Position numbers and translations under genes: made by a program
Source of the DNA: Zoogloea sp.
GTDB taxonomy: Bacteria > Pseudomonadota > Gammaproteobacteria > Burkholderiales > Rhodocyclaceae
DNA: 64,000 nt
Reading direction: 5' to 3'
NCBI GenBank assembly: GCA_016720685.1
Contig: JADKKC010000013.1
Coordinates: 44,937-108,936 of the forward strand
In this document: piece after piece, positions 29,524-39,704 of the stretch
Numbering within the stretch: the first letter of the stretch is position 1
Layout of the letters: every line of letters starts with the position of its first letter
The notes under the pieces: generated by a model
The model's database searches: none
What the model was told of the DNA's origin: nothing
The model's input: only the letters and a program-made list of their open reading frames with translations

Positions 29524-29790
29524 AAGGCGTGGCCGCCATCGCAGGGCCGCTTCAGCGGCATTCGCAGGGCCGTTATGGGCGGGCAAAAAAATAAGTTTTG
29601 TCACTGGCTTGGTGCCCCGTTTTCGCATTTCTCGATTTTTTCGATCCTGACGCTTGGCAGCCCAAATTTTTGGGAGTAGTCTTACAAAAAAAACGAGCTA
29701 GATGGTTTTTTAAGTAGCTAAAAAAAGAGGGTCACCGGAGAACAAGTGCATCTGGCGGCCTCGATCGAAATACATCGGAGGAGGTATAAA
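29524..29790 (+). other. Intergenic region upstream of cassette 1
   Basis: It contains no gene. From 29580 it turns strongly AT-rich with A and T runs, probably the promoter region of the envelope cassette. I looked for a -24/-12 sigma-54 box around TTGGCAGCCC (29655) and found no matching -12 GC. GGAGGAGG at 29777-29784 fixes the next start. Confidence 0.5.
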
Positions 29791-31413
29791 GTGGGACAAC
29801 AATCCGTAAAGACAATCCAGGCACGCCGCTCTGCGCTGGCCGTTGCCGCTGCGCTTGCAGCCCTGGCCGCCAGTAACGCCCAGGCTTTCAAGATAGAAAC
29901 CGGCGACCCGGACGTCGAGGTTCGCTGGGACAACACGGTCAAGTACAACCTGGGCATGCGCATGCAGTCGCGCGACCCGGCGTTGCACAACAGCGCCACC
30001 TTCAGCTCGGGCGACCACAAGTTCAACAACGGCGACATCGTCACCAACCGTGTCGACGTACTCTCCGAACTGGACGTGGTGATCAAGCAGCGCTTCGGCG
30101 CCCGGGTGTCGGGCATGGCCTGGTACGACGCGGCCTACAACGACAAGGAAGAAACCAATCCGAACAACGTGGTCGGGGGGCATAACTTCTACCCTGGCGG
30201 GCGTTACTCGGATACGGTCAAGCGCTACTACACCAAATCCGGTGAGCTGCTCGACGCCTTCGTCTTCGGCCGTATCGACGTGGGCAATGTGCCGATCAAC
30301 GTGAAGTTCGGTCGCCACACCAACTACTGGGGCGAATCCCTGTTCTCGCCGATCCACGGCGTGTCCTACTCCCAGGGGCCGGTGGACTTCCGCAAGGCGC
30401 TGGCCACCCCCGGCATCGAGGCGAAGGAACTGTTCCTTCCGCTGAACCAGCTGTCCGCCCAGGCCCAGATCAACGACACCGTGTCGGTGGCGGCCCAGTA
30501 CTTCCTCGAGTGGGCACCTTACCGCCTCCCCGAAGGCGGCACTTACCTGGCCGGTTTCGACTTTCCCTTCGCCGGGGGAACCGACGTGTTCGGTACGCCT
30601 TACCTGGGTGACCGTCACAGCAACAAGCCGGGCAATCGTGGCAGCTGGGGCATCAATACCAAGCTGACGCCGGAATGGGCCCAGGCCACCATCGGCCTGT
30701 ACTACCGCAATTTCGACGACAAGGTTCCGACCATTCTTGCGGGCCCGAGCGGTCTCTACAACGCCTACGCCGAGGATGTGCGCCTGTGGGGCGTGAGCGT
30801 CTCCAAGCAGCTCGCCGGCATCGCCTTCGGCGCGGAAATGGTGCGGCGTGACAATGGCGCCCTGGCCACCAAGTCAGGCGCCACCCAGATCGCCCGCGGC
30901 TCCACCTGGCATGGCCTGCTCAACGCCCTGGCCTACGTCGGCAAGACCCCGGTGTTCGATTCGGCAACCCTGCTGGCCGAACTCTCGTACAGCCGCCTGG
31001 CCAGTGCGGACAAGGGCACCAAGGAGTTCTTCAACCACGAGAAGCTGGTCGGCAGCTGCCTTGGCAACCAGATGGACGGCTGTGCCACCAATTCGGCCTA
31101 CGGCGTCTCGGCAACCTTCACCCCGACCTGGTTCCAGGCCCTGCCCAGCGTCGATATCACCATGCCGATCCACTACGACATCGGCCTCAAGGGCAACTCA
31201 CCGGTGCCTTTCGGCGGCAACGAAAACAGCGGTTCGTGGAGCATCGGCGTCGGCGCCGACTACCAGGCCAAGTACAAGTTTGATCTGGCCTACACCAACT
31301 ACTTCGGCAATTACATCCGCGACCCGATCACCAACGTTGTCACCGCGGCCAACGGCAACGGCTACAACAACGACCGCGGCTGGCTGTCCTTCACGTTCAA
31401 GACCACATTCTAA
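29791..31413 (+). CDS. DUF1302 outer-membrane beta-barrel protein, cassette 1
   Basis: A 540-residue DUF1302 protein. The N-terminus is basic, then hydrophobic (LAVAAALAALAASNAQA), a signal peptide; the mature protein begins FKIETGDPDVEVRWDNTVKY. The body alternates polar and aromatic residues and ends in SFTFKTTF, a C-terminal Phe signature of outer-membrane barrels. The GTG at 29791 follows GGAGGAGG at ideal spacing; an upstream in-frame ATG (29746) is worse. It opens the cassette with DUF1329, YCF48 and RND genes. DUF1302 barrels are linked to hydrophobic-substrate catabolism, but a transport role here is inference. A paralogue is at 59393. Confidence 0.85.
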   Translation: MGQQSVKTIQARRSALAVAAALAALAASNAQAFKIETGDPDVEVRWDNTVKYNLGMRMQSRDPALHNSATFSSGDHKFNNGDIVTNRVDVLSELDVVIKQRFGARVSGMAWYDAAYNDKEETNPNNVVGGHNFYPGGRYSDTVKRYYTKSGELLDAFVFGRIDVGNVPINVKFGRHTNYWGESLFSPIHGVSYSQGPVDFRKALATPGIEAKELFLPLNQLSAQAQINDTVSVAAQYFLEWAPYRLPEGGTYLAGFDFPFAGGTDVFGTPYLGDRHSNKPGNRGSWGINTKLTPEWAQATIGLYYRNFDDKVPTILAGPSGLYNAYAEDVRLWGVSVSKQLAGIAFGAEMVRRDNGALATKSGATQIARGSTWHGLLNALAYVGKTPVFDSATLLAELSYSRLASADKGTKEFFNHEKLVGSCLGNQMDGCATNSAYGVSATFTPTWFQALPSVDITMPIHYDIGLKGNSPVPFGGNENSGSWSIGVGADYQAKYKFDLAYTNYFGNYIRDPITNVVTAANGNGYNNDRGWLSFTFKTTF

Positions 31414-31434
31414 AAATCAGGCAGGAGACAAAGC

Positions 31435-32807
31435 ATGAAAAACAACGTTCGCACTCTGATCGCCATGGCGGTTGCCTCGACCCTTTCGGTTCCCGTCCTC
31501 GCGGCGGTAACGGCCGACGAAGCCAAGCAGCTCGGCTCGACCCTGCTGCCCTGGGGCGCCGAAAAGGCCGGCAACAAGGACGGCAGCATTCCGGCCTACA
31601 CCGGCCCGATCAAGCCGCCGGCCAGCTTCGATGCCAAGAACCCCAAGGTTCGCCCCGACCCCTACGCCGATGAAAAAGCCGCTGTTCTCCATCGACGCCA
31701 AGAACATGGACAAGTACCCGGGCAAGCTCGCCGAAGGCACCGGGCCATGATGAAGAAGTACCCGGCTATCGCATCGATATACCCGACCCACCGCACGGTG
31801 AACTACCCAAGTTGTACACGGATAACTCCATCAAGAACGCCACCGTGTGCAAGACCATCAACGACGGCCTGCAGCTGGAAGGCTGTTACGCCGGCATTCC
31901 CTTCCCGGTGCCCAAGAACGGCAACGAAGTGATGTGGAACCGCCTGTTCAAGTACGACGGCTACGCCCTGATGTCCGAAGGGATGACCGGCACCGTGGTG
32001 GATACCCAGGGCAACAACACCACCACCGGCATCGCCACGATGTACATCCAGTACCCGATCTTCGACCCGAAGCGCACCACCCCGATCAGCGCCGACGAGC
32101 CCTACGAGAAGATTCGCGTGGATTACCACGACCCCGCCCGCAAGGCCGGCGAGAAGCTGGTCGTGCATGACTCGGTGGACATGGTCAACGTCGGTCGCCG
32201 CGCCTGGTCCTACCTGCCGGGTCAGCGCCGCGTGAAGTTGTCGCCGGACATCGCCTACGACACCCCGAGCCCCACCGGCGGCGGCGCCGGCACGGTGGAC
32301 GAGGCGGCCGTCTTCTACGGTGCCCTCGACCGCTACAACTTCAAGATGGTCGGCAAGAAGGAGATGTACATTCCGTACAACACCTACAAGGCCCGCGACC
32401 CGAAGCAGTGCGCCAATGCCGTGGCGTTCAAGACCAAGAACTTCATGAACCCGGACTGCGTCCGCTGGGAACTGCACCGCGTCTGGGTGGTGGAAGCGAC
32501 CCTCAAGGACGGCAAGCGTCACGTCTATCCCAAGCGCACCCTCTACTGGGATGAGGACATGCCCGGAATCGGTATCGGCGAAGGCTACGACTCGTCCGGC
32601 CAGATCTACCGCGTGACCCACTCGCTGCCGATCTCCCTTTACGAAACCCACGGCCACAGCACCGATGAATGGGTCACCACGGATCTCGCGACCGGCAACT
32701 ACGCCCGTCAGCAGAACGTGACCGACAGCGGCGGCTGGATCATGACCGAGCCGAAGCCGAATAACTTCTTCAGCTCCGAAGCCCTCGCAGGGGGCGGCAT
32801 CCGCTAA
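31435..32807 (+). pseudogene. DUF1329 protein, cassette 1, with several frameshifts
   Basis: A DUF1329 protein with an N-terminal signal (MKNNVRTLIAMAVASTLSVP...LAA), then EAKQLGSTLLPWGAEKAGNK. The frame is lost at about 31674, where a run of A has one base too many, and shifts again near 31740, 31760-31775 and 31808. After that the sequence runs open to 32807 (YTDNSIKNATVC ... GWIMTEPKPNNF). Alignment with the intact paralogue at 61068 shows the lost stretch is about 45 residues. Five indels in about 140 bases suggests bad sequence or a decayed gene. DUF1329 folds resemble LolA/LolB lipid carriers; a periplasmic carrier role is inference. Confidence 0.82.
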
Positions 32808-32899
32808 GCGGAGCCCTGTGCGGACGACCCGGGCCCGGCCCGGTGTTCGTCCGCCCGATGCCGGTCTGGGCCGGCAATGTGTACCCCGAGGAGAACAGC

Positions 32900-33959
32900 A
32901 TGCCTATAAAAAGAATGGCAGGGATCGTTACAGCCCTGCTGCTGTCGAGCAGCATCCCGGCGGGGCAGGCCCTCGCCTTTGAAAACCCCATCAGCAGTCC
33001 GGCCGTGCAAACCCGTCTGGGCGCCAGCAGCGCCTTGCTCGGCACCGCCATGGCGGGATCGCGCATCGTCGCGGTGGGCCTGCGCGGCCTGATCATTTAT
33101 TCGGACGATGCCGGCGCGAACTGGAAACAGGCGTCCGTGCCAAGCCAGTCGGACCTGGTCGCGGTGAGCTTTCCGTCGGCCCAAAAGGGTTGGGCGGTCG
33201 GTCACGGCGGCGTGGTGCTGCATTCGGCCGACGCTGGCGCCACCTGGGTTCGCCAGCTGGACGGCGTGAAGGCTGCCGAACTGGCGGTGAATCACTACCA
33301 GGGCTCAAGCAGCCCCCGATGCCGCCGCGCTGGTCGAGCGCGAGAAAAGCCTCAAAGCCGCCGGCGGCAACCAGCCTTTTCTGGATGTGTACTTTGAAAA
33401 CGACAGCACCGGCTTCGTCGTCGGCACCTTCAACCGCATCTTCCGCACCGAAGACGGCGGCAAGAGCTGGACGCCCTGGATGGAGCGTACCGACAACCCG
33501 GGAGAACTCCACTTCTACAGCATCCGCGGCCGCAACGGCAGCCTCTATCTGACCGGCGAGCAAGGCGCCGTGTGGCGCCTCGACACGGCCACCCAGCGCA
33601 TCGTTGCGGTGCCCACGCCGTACAAGGGCACCCTGTTTGGCCTGGTTGTCACCGACAGCGACGCGGTGCTGGCCTTCGGCATGCGCGGCAGCCTGTATCG
33701 CAGTACCGATCAGGGCCGCAACTGGGAGAAAGCCTCTCTCGGCACCCCGGCCGGCATCACCGGCGGCGTGGCCTTGGCCGGCGGCGGTGTGCTGCTGACC
33801 ACCCAGGCCGGCACCGTGACCCTCAGCCGCGACGGAGGCAAGACCTTCCAGCCGCTCAAGACCGCCCGCCCGATGGCCTACTTCGGCCTTGCTCCGATGG
33901 ACGACAAGCGCGTCGTCCTGGTGGGCGCCGAGGGCATCCGTCTCGAGTCCATCCAGTGA
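32900..33959 (+). pseudogene. YCF48-like beta-propeller protein, cassette 1, frameshifted
   Basis: A secreted YCF48/Hcf136-like protein with a signal peptide (MPIKRMAGIVTALLLSSS...ALA). The repeats GLIIYSDDAGANWKQASVPS, GGVVLHSADAGATWVRQ and RIFRTEDGGKSWTPWM are blades of the propeller. The frame shifts at about 33301, where 'ggg' seems one base too long; the downstream frame continues with DAAALVEREKSLKAAGG and runs to 33959. Restored length is about 352 residues. YCF48 in chloroplasts assembles photosystem II; in this cassette it probably serves as an assembly or scaffold factor, by inference. The intact paralogue starts at 62561. Confidence 0.83.
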
Positions 33960-34002
33960 GCGCGCACCGCCTGCCGCCCCTGCCAACCAGAGTGTGAGAG
34001 CC

Positions 34003-36465
34003 ATGGACCTTAGCCAGAACCAGCAGCAGATGGCCGTGATCGCGGATCCGAAGGATTTCGACCAGCGATCCGGCAGCCTGCTCGAACGTCTCATCTTCAA
34101 CAACCGGCTCCTGCTCGTGCTCGGTTGCCTCGTCGTCACCATCTTCTTCGGCTTCCAGCTGCGCGGAATGACGGTGAACGCCAGCTTCGACAAGATGCTG
34201 CCCCACGGCCATCCCTACATCGCCAACTACCTGGAAAACCGCCAGCAACTGCGCGGCCTCGGGGATTCGGTGCGGGTGGTGGTCGAAAACCCCAAGGGCG
34301 ATATTTTTGACGCCAAATACCTCGACACCCTGGCCAAGATCAACGACGAGATCTTCATCCTGAAGGGCGTCGACCGGGCCTGGATGAAGTCGATCTTCAC
34401 CCCCGTGGTGCGCTGGGTCGAAGTGACGGAGGAGGGCTTTACCGGCGGTCCGGTGCTGCCCAACGACTACGACGGCTCGGCCAAGTCCATCGAGGATCTG
34501 CGCATCAACATCGGCCGCGCCGGTGTGGTGGGCAGCCTGGTGGGCAACAACTACAAGTCCAGCATGATCCAGATCCCGCTCCTGGCGCGGGACGGCGACG
34601 GCAACACGGTGAATTACCACGACCTCTCCAAGTCGCTGGAAGACATCCGGGCCAAGTACGCCAGCGGGCCCGACGCCAAGGTCAACGTCTACGTCATCGG
34701 CTTTGCCAAGCTGGCGGGGGATCTGATCGAAGGCCTTCAGAAGGTGATGGTCTTCTTCCTGATCGCCGCGGCGATCGCCACCTTCATCATCTATCTCTTC
34801 ACCCGCTGCGTGCGCAGCACCGCCCTGGTGCTGTTCTGCTCGCTGGTGGCGGTGATCTGGCAGCTCGGCCTGGTGGTCACCTTCGGCTACGGGATGGACC
34901 CGTTCTCGATCCTGGTGCCTTTCCTGGTGTTCGCCATCGGCATCAGCCACGGCGCCCAGAAGATGAACGGCATCATGCAGGACGTGGGGCGTGGCACCCA
35001 CAAGCTGGTGGCGGCGCGCTACACCTTCCGGCGCCTGTTCCTGGCCGGCCTGACGGCGCTGCTGGCCGACGCGGTGGGCTTTGCCGTGCTGATGGTCATC
35101 GACATCCCGGTGATCCGCGAACTGGCCCTGACCGCCAGCCTCGGCGTGGCGGTGCTGATCACCACCAACCTGATCCTGCTGCCGGTGCTGCTGTCCTACG
35201 TGGGGGTCAGCCCCGCGGCCGCGGCGCGCAGCCTCCAGGAGGAAAGCGACGAGATCAAGGGGCGCGGCATTGGCGGCAAGCTGTGGGCCTGCCTGGATCA
35301 CTTCACCGAGCGCCGCTGGGCCACCATCGCGATTGTCGTCAGCACGGTGCTGGGGATTGGCGGCTTCGTGGTCTCCCACGACCTGAAGATCGGCGATCTG
35401 GATGCGGGTGCCCCCGAGCTGCGGCCGGATTCCCGCTACAACCAGGACAACGGCTTCATCACCGCCAACTACGGCATCTCCAGCGACGTCTTTGCGGTGA
35501 TGGTCAAGACGCCGCCCGACAGCTGCCGCTCCTTCGAGACGCTCACCGAAACCGACCGCCTGAGCTGGCACCTGGCCCAGGTTCCGGGGGTGCAGCGCAC
35601 CACCTCGCTGGCCGACACGGTGCGCAACTACACCGCCGGCGGCTTTGAAGGCAACCCGAAGTGGATCACCGTGAGCGACAACCAGGGCCTGATCGACGCC
35701 CAGATCGGCAACGCGATGAGCTGGAACTCGGAGTTCCTGAACACCCAGTGTTCGCTGATCCCGGTGCTGGCCTTCCTGTCCGACCACAAGGCCGAGACCC
35801 TCGACCGGGTCGTCGCCGCGGCCAGCGAGTTCGCCGAGAAGCACAACACCCCGGATCGCCAGTTCCTGCTGGCCGCAGGCAGCGCCGGTGTCGATGCCGC
35901 CACCAACATCGTGGTGCGCGACGCCAACCGGACCATGCTGCTCTACGTGTATGCCTCGGTGATCCTGCTGTGTGCCATCACCTTCCGCAGCTGGCGCGCG
36001 GTGGTCGTGGCGGTGCTGCCGCTGATGCTCACCTCGGTGCTGGCCGAAGCCCTGATGGTGTGGCTCGGCATTGGCGTGAAGGTGGCCACCCTGCCGGTGG
36101 TGGCGCTTGGCGTGGGCATCGGCGTGGATTACGCCCTCTACCTGCTCAGCGTGCAGCTGGCCCAGCAGCGCATGGGTTACTCGCTCGGCGAGGCCTACCA
36201 GCGTTCGGTGGCCTTTACCGGCAAGGTCGTGGCCCTGGTGGGCGTCACCCTGGCTGCCGGCGTGATCACCTGGGCCTGGTCGCCGATCAAGTTCCAGGCC
36301 GACATGGGCATCCTGCTGACCTTCATGTTCCTGTGGAACATGCTCGGCGCCCTGATCCTGATCCCGGCCTTGTCCCACTTCCTGCTCAAGGGTGAAACGG
36401 CCAGGAACCACGTGCTGACGCCCGCCGAGAAGGCGCTGATGCCCGAGGAAGCCCTGCAGGACTGA
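34003..36465 (+). CDS. RND/MMPL-family transporter, cassette 1
   Basis: An 820-residue inner-membrane permease. A cytosolic N-terminus with IADPKDFDQRSGSLLERLIF precedes TM1 (about 35-53), a large periplasmic loop (to about 243), a cluster of TM helices (about 245-400, including GYGMDPFSILVPFLVFAIGI), TM7 (about 439-457), a second loop, and a final cluster (about 645-790, GVGIGVDYALYLLS). The duplicated layout is that of RND/MMPL (HpnN-like) permeases, which move lipids or hydrophobic molecules. No membrane-fusion or TolC gene is near. The ATG at 34003 is 43 bases past the YCF48 stop. Homologue at 63687. Confidence 0.88.
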   Translation: MDLSQNQQQMAVIADPKDFDQRSGSLLERLIFNNRLLLVLGCLVVTIFFGFQLRGMTVNASFDKMLPHGHPYIANYLENRQQLRGLGDSVRVVVENPKGDIFDAKYLDTLAKINDEIFILKGVDRAWMKSIFTPVVRWVEVTEEGFTGGPVLPNDYDGSAKSIEDLRINIGRAGVVGSLVGNNYKSSMIQIPLLARDGDGNTVNYHDLSKSLEDIRAKYASGPDAKVNVYVIGFAKLAGDLIEGLQKVMVFFLIAAAIATFIIYLFTRCVRSTALVLFCSLVAVIWQLGLVVTFGYGMDPFSILVPFLVFAIGISHGAQKMNGIMQDVGRGTHKLVAARYTFRRLFLAGLTALLADAVGFAVLMVIDIPVIRELALTASLGVAVLITTNLILLPVLLSYVGVSPAAAARSLQEESDEIKGRGIGGKLWACLDHFTERRWATIAIVVSTVLGIGGFVVSHDLKIGDLDAGAPELRPDSRYNQDNGFITANYGISSDVFAVMVKTPPDSCRSFETLTETDRLSWHLAQVPGVQRTTSLADTVRNYTAGGFEGNPKWITVSDNQGLIDAQIGNAMSWNSEFLNTQCSLIPVLAFLSDHKAETLDRVVAAASEFAEKHNTPDRQFLLAAGSAGVDAATNIVVRDANRTMLLYVYASVILLCAITFRSWRAVVVAVLPLMLTSVLAEALMVWLGIGVKVATLPVVALGVGIGVDYALYLLSVQLAQQRMGYSLGEAYQRSVAFTGKVVALVGVTLAAGVITWAWSPIKFQADMGILLTFMFLWNMLGALILIPALSHFLLKGETARNHVLTPAEKALMPEEALQD

Positions 36466-36471
36466 GAAAGC

Positions 36472-36505
36472 CCGGTCAGGCTCCGGCCCATCGGAGGCTG
36501 ACCGG
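36472..36505 (+). terminator. Hairpin after cassette 1
   Basis: CCGGTCAGGCTCCG (36472-36485) pairs with CGGAGGCTGACCGG (36492-36505) with one mismatch and a 6-nt loop, 7 bases past the RND stop. No T-tract; possible terminator or mRNA 3' stabiliser. Confidence 0.5.
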
Positions 36506-36813
36506 CGTCATGGCGCGTGGTGGTCGGACACCGTTAGCTGTGGAAGCTTTGCGTTGTTGCGCCTGTGCAGGGCTTATGTAGGGCTTATGTAGGGGCGACT
36601 TCAGTCGCCCGCGGAGGCAAAACCCGGGAACTACCCTGATTTTGCCGGCGGAGGGCGACTGAAGTCGCCCCTACAGAGCCCTTCGACAAGGCGGGCTCCT
36701 GATTATTCCGAGTGCCGGTTTTTACTAAAAAAAGAAGTATGATTGTTTTTAATTAAAACAACTGGGCGTCGTGGCGGGGCATCCCCCACACGCGACCGGA
36801 GGAGATGAAAAAC
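36506..36813 (+). other. Intergenic region between cassette 1 and the SDR cluster
   Basis: The gap holds the REP-like pair and, from 36717, an A/T-rich stretch (TTTTTACTAAAAAAAGAAG) that may hold the SDR operon promoter. I see no gene. Confidence 0.55.
36588..36675. repeat. REP-like inverted repeat pair
   Basis: A 23-base arm beginning TGTAGGGGCGACTTCAGTCG (36588-36610) is repeated in perfect inverted orientation at 36653-36675. Each arm is itself a hairpin (GGGCGACT/AGTCGCCC). The 42-base loop lies between. A diverged copy lies at 39699-39720. Typical of bacterial REP elements; GGGCTTATGTA repeats twice just before the left arm. Confidence 0.8.
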
Positions 36814-37542
36814 ATGAAACGTGTCAGTGAAAAGGTAGCCCTCATCACGGGTGCAGCGTCCGGACTGGGCCGGGCCGATGCCTTGGCCCTCGCTCGCGAG
36901 GGTGCCCGGGTGGTGGTCAGCGATCTCAACGAGGAGGCCGGGCAGGCCCTGGCCAAGGAGATCGACGGTGTCTTCGTGCGCCAGGACGTGCGCAGCGAAG
37001 AGGACTGGGCAAAGGCGGTCGGGCTGGCCCTGAGCCACTTCGGCCGGCTGGATGTGCTGGTCAATAACGCCGGCATCGTGGTGCCTGCCGACATCGAAAC
37101 GGCAAGCCTCGAGCAATACCGGCTGCTCAACGCGGTGCATGCCGAAGGCACCTTCCTGGGCTGCCAGGCCGCCATCAAGGCCATGAAGGGCAACCCCGGC
37201 GCCACCGGTTCGATCATCAACATCTCGTCGCTGTCGGCGGTGCGCGGCTTTCCCGGCGTCATCACCTATGCCGCCGCGAAGGGCGCGATCCTGTCCATGA
37301 CGACCACCATCGCCGCCCATTGCCGCGAAAAGGGCTATGCGATCCGCTGCAACGCGATCCTGCCCGGAATGATCAACACGCCGCTGCTGGCCGCCGTGGG
37401 CGCAGACACCCTGCCGGGCCTCGGCCAGCCCGAGGACGTGGCGAATACCGTTCTTTTCCTGGCATCGGACGAATCCCGCCACCTGAGTGGCGCCCAGATC
37501 GTGCTCGACAACGCGGCATCCATCATTGGCGGAGGAGCCTGA
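36814..37542 (+). CDS. Short-chain dehydrogenase/reductase 1
   Basis: A 242-residue classical SDR, NAD(P)-dependent oxidoreductase with a Rossmann fold. The nucleotide motif TGAASGLG lies near residue 12; NNAG near 85; the catalytic Ser in NISSLSAV and the YAAAK tetrad (Tyr and Lys). Asp in VVVSDLNEE after the second strand favours NAD. I chose ATG 36814: GGAGGAG ends 9 bases before it, while the ATG at 36805 touches that Shine-Dalgarno. First gene of an SDR/VOC/ThuA/SDR/GST series. Confidence 0.85.
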   Translation: MKRVSEKVALITGAASGLGRADALALAREGARVVVSDLNEEAGQALAKEIDGVFVRQDVRSEEDWAKAVGLALSHFGRLDVLVNNAGIVVPADIETASLEQYRLLNAVHAEGTFLGCQAAIKAMKGNPGATGSIINISSLSAVRGFPGVITYAAAKGAILSMTTTIAAHCREKGYAIRCNAILPGMINTPLLAAVGADTLPGLGQPEDVANTVLFLASDESRHLSGAQIVLDNAASIIGGGA

Positions 37543-37543
37543 C

Positions 37544-38345
37544 ATGGCAAACAGCAAGAAACTGGAAGGCAAGGTCGCGATCGTTCTCGGCGCAGCCGGC
37601 CGGGACAACATGGGCCAGACGATCGCCCGCCGCTTCGCAGACGAAGGCGCGAAGGTCGTGGTGGCCGGTCGCAAGCTGGATGAGCTCGAGCGCTTCGCCA
37701 GTACCATCGGCGGTGCCGCCCGGACCTGCGACATCACCAAGAAAGAAGACGTGGATGCGCTGTTCGCCTTTGCCAGGGATTGGGGCGGCCACGTGGATGT
37801 GGCCGTCAATGCCACCGGCTGGGGGCTGCTGAAGGGCTTCACCGAAACCACGCTGGACGAACTCGACCAGATCACCGAGCTGCAATTCAAGGGCCCGTTC
37901 TACTTCTGCCAGGCCGCGGTGGACACCCTCGTCGCGCGGCGGCTCGATCATCCAGATCAGCTCGGCCACCGCCACCATCATGCTCAACGACCACGCGGCC
38001 TACATGGGCACCAAGGCCGGCACCGACCACGTGATCCGCTGCGTGGCGCATGAATTCGGCGAGCGCGGCATCCGTGCCAACTCGATCTCGCCGGGCCTGA
38101 CCGAAACGCCGATGACGGCCGATGCCAAGGATGTACCGGGCTTGTTCGACAGCTTCCTGTCCGGCTATCCGCTGGGGCGCATCGGCACCAAGGACGACAT
38201 CGCCGCCGCCGCCGTGTGGCTGGCCAGTGACGAGTGCTTCATGACCGGCCAGAACCTGCAGGTCAATGGCGGCCTCACCCTGCGCCGCAACCCGACCCGC
38301 GAGGAAATCCACGCGGCCATCGCCACGGCCACCGGCCAGGCCTGA
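37544..38345 (+). pseudogene. Short-chain dehydrogenase/reductase 2, frameshifted
   Basis: An SDR starting MANSKKLEGKVAIVLGAAGR, with a variant glycine motif GAAGRDNMGQ and Arg in VVVAGRKLDEL favouring NADP. It has NATGWG in place of NNAG. The frame breaks at about 37936 ('gcgcggcgg', one base too many); the other frame continues with SIIQISSATATIM, YMGTKAG (catalytic Tyr and Lys) and SISPGLTETPM to 38345. About 266 residues when repaired. The start follows a GGAGGAG inside the end of SDR 1, so they are one operon. Confidence 0.8.
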
Positions 38346-38356
38346 GGCAACACGCC

Positions 38357-38899
38357 ATGAGCACATCCCAAGCCCTGATTTCACGCCTCGGCACCGTCAT
38401 GCAGATGGCCTACGTGCCGGAAGACATGGACGGCGCCCTGCGCTACTGGACCGAGACCATGGGTGTCGGCCCCTTTTTCAAGCTCGCCAACATCCAGGTG
38501 GATGCGGCCCGCTACAAGGGCGAGCCGGCGAGCATCGATTTCTCGGTGTACATCGCCTACTGGGGCGACATGCAGATCGAACTGATTGAGCAGTACAACG
38601 ACGCCCCTTCAATCTACAAAAGCTGGCGCAGCGAAGGCCGTGAAGGCCTGCACCACATCTGCATCGTGGTCGAGGACATGGCCCGCGCCCGTGCCGTGTG
38701 TGCCGAAGCCGGCGCCACGGTGATGCAGGAAATCTGGCTGCCCGGCGGCGGCGAAGCCATCTACGTGGATGCGGGCGGCGGCCCGGGCAGCCTGATCGAG
38801 ATGATCTGCTTCCCGCCGGAAAGCTACGCCTTCTTCGACCTGATGCGCGCTGCCGCCCGCAACTGGGACGGCAGCGAACCCGTCCGCGCTGTGGGCTGA
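38357..38899 (+). CDS. VOC-family (glyoxalase-like) protein
   Basis: A 180-residue vicinal-oxygen-chelate fold protein. Two beta-alpha-beta-beta modules are seen: MQMAYVPEDMDGALRYWTET (about 15-34) and GLHHICIVVEDMARARAVCA (about 96-115). Likely metal ligands are a His in LHHI and Glu in IELIEQYN and LIEMICF. VOC proteins include dioxygenases, isomerases and glyoxalases; this one lies 12 bases past SDR 2, so a ring-fission or isomerase step is possible but unproven. Confidence 0.78.
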   Translation: MSTSQALISRLGTVMQMAYVPEDMDGALRYWTETMGVGPFFKLANIQVDAARYKGEPASIDFSVYIAYWGDMQIELIEQYNDAPSIYKSWRSEGREGLHHICIVVEDMARARAVCAEAGATVMQEIWLPGGGEAIYVDAGGGPGSLIEMICFPPESYAFFDLMRAAARNWDGSEPVRAVG

Positions 38900-38908
38900 G
38901 GAGGCGTC

Positions 38909-39704
38909 ATGAGCGAAGCACACAACGCAAGCACCCAGCCCGGCCGCATCGACTGCGTGCTGGTGGCGTCGGGCAAATTTCACGACATCGACTTTGCCCG
39001 GCTGGAGTTGCTCAAGCTGCTGGGCGAGGACGAACGCATCCGGGTGCGGGTGTTCGAGGATTACTCCAACCTGGAGGCCATCCGCAACGCGGCCTTTCCT
39101 GGTCACCTACACCTGCGACGTGGTGCCCAGCCTGGACGAGCAGGAAGCCCTGCGCGCCTGGGTTGCCGGGGGAGGGCGCTGGTACGCGCTGCACGGCACG
39201 GCCTCCATCCTGCGGTTTCTGGACAACGGGCTGGTGGATTCGCCGGCCCTGGCGCCGCACTTCATGGAAACCCTGGGCAGCCAGTTCATCGCCCACCCGC
39301 CCATCGGCCCCTACCGGGTCGAGGTGGCGAGCCCGAAGCACCCGCTGGTGGCAGGCATCGAGCCCTTCGAGGTGGTGGACGAGCTTTACCTGTCGGACAT
39401 CCACGCCCAGCTCGAGATCCTGCTCGACACGGAATTCGAGGGCGAGGGCACCGGTTTTGCCCGCAGCACCTGGAAGAGGGCCCGCCATCCGGTGCTCTAC
39501 CTGCGCCCCATCGGCCAGGGCGCCGTGCTCTACCTGACCCTCGGCCACTGCCGCGGCCACTACGACATGCAGCCCTTCGTGGACTACTGGCCCGAAAAGC
39601 AGAAGTGCGCCTGGGAGCTGCCGGTGTTCTACGAACTGCTCCGGCGCGGCATCAGCTGGGGCAAGGCCCGCGGCACGGACACCCCGGCCGCCGGCGATCT
39701 GTAG
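38909..39704 (+). pseudogene. ThuA-like domain protein, frameshifted
   Basis: A ThuA (trehalose-utilisation-like, glutamine-amidotransferase fold) protein. After MSEAHNASTQPGRIDCVLVA and FHDIDFARLELLKLLGEDER, the frame shifts at about 39098 (one T too many in 'cctttcctgg'). The other frame reads VVPSLDEQEALRAWVAGGGR, WYALHGTASI (the family HG motif), IGQGAVLYLTLGHCRGHYD and stops at 39704. Repaired length is about 264 residues. ThuA proteins often sit with sugar or oxidoreductase genes; activity is unknown. Confidence 0.8.

Noticed and set aside
29640..29790. Sigma-54 promoter (TTGGCAGCCC)
   Set aside because: The -24-like GG is there, but no GC at the -12 position.
33856..36411. Minus-strand ORF of 851 codons opposite the RND gene
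   Set aside because: Shadow of a GC-rich coding strand; composition is His/Gln/Asp-rich with no motif.
36588..36675. Possible CRISPR
   Set aside because: Only two arms, in inverted orientation, with no regular spacers.
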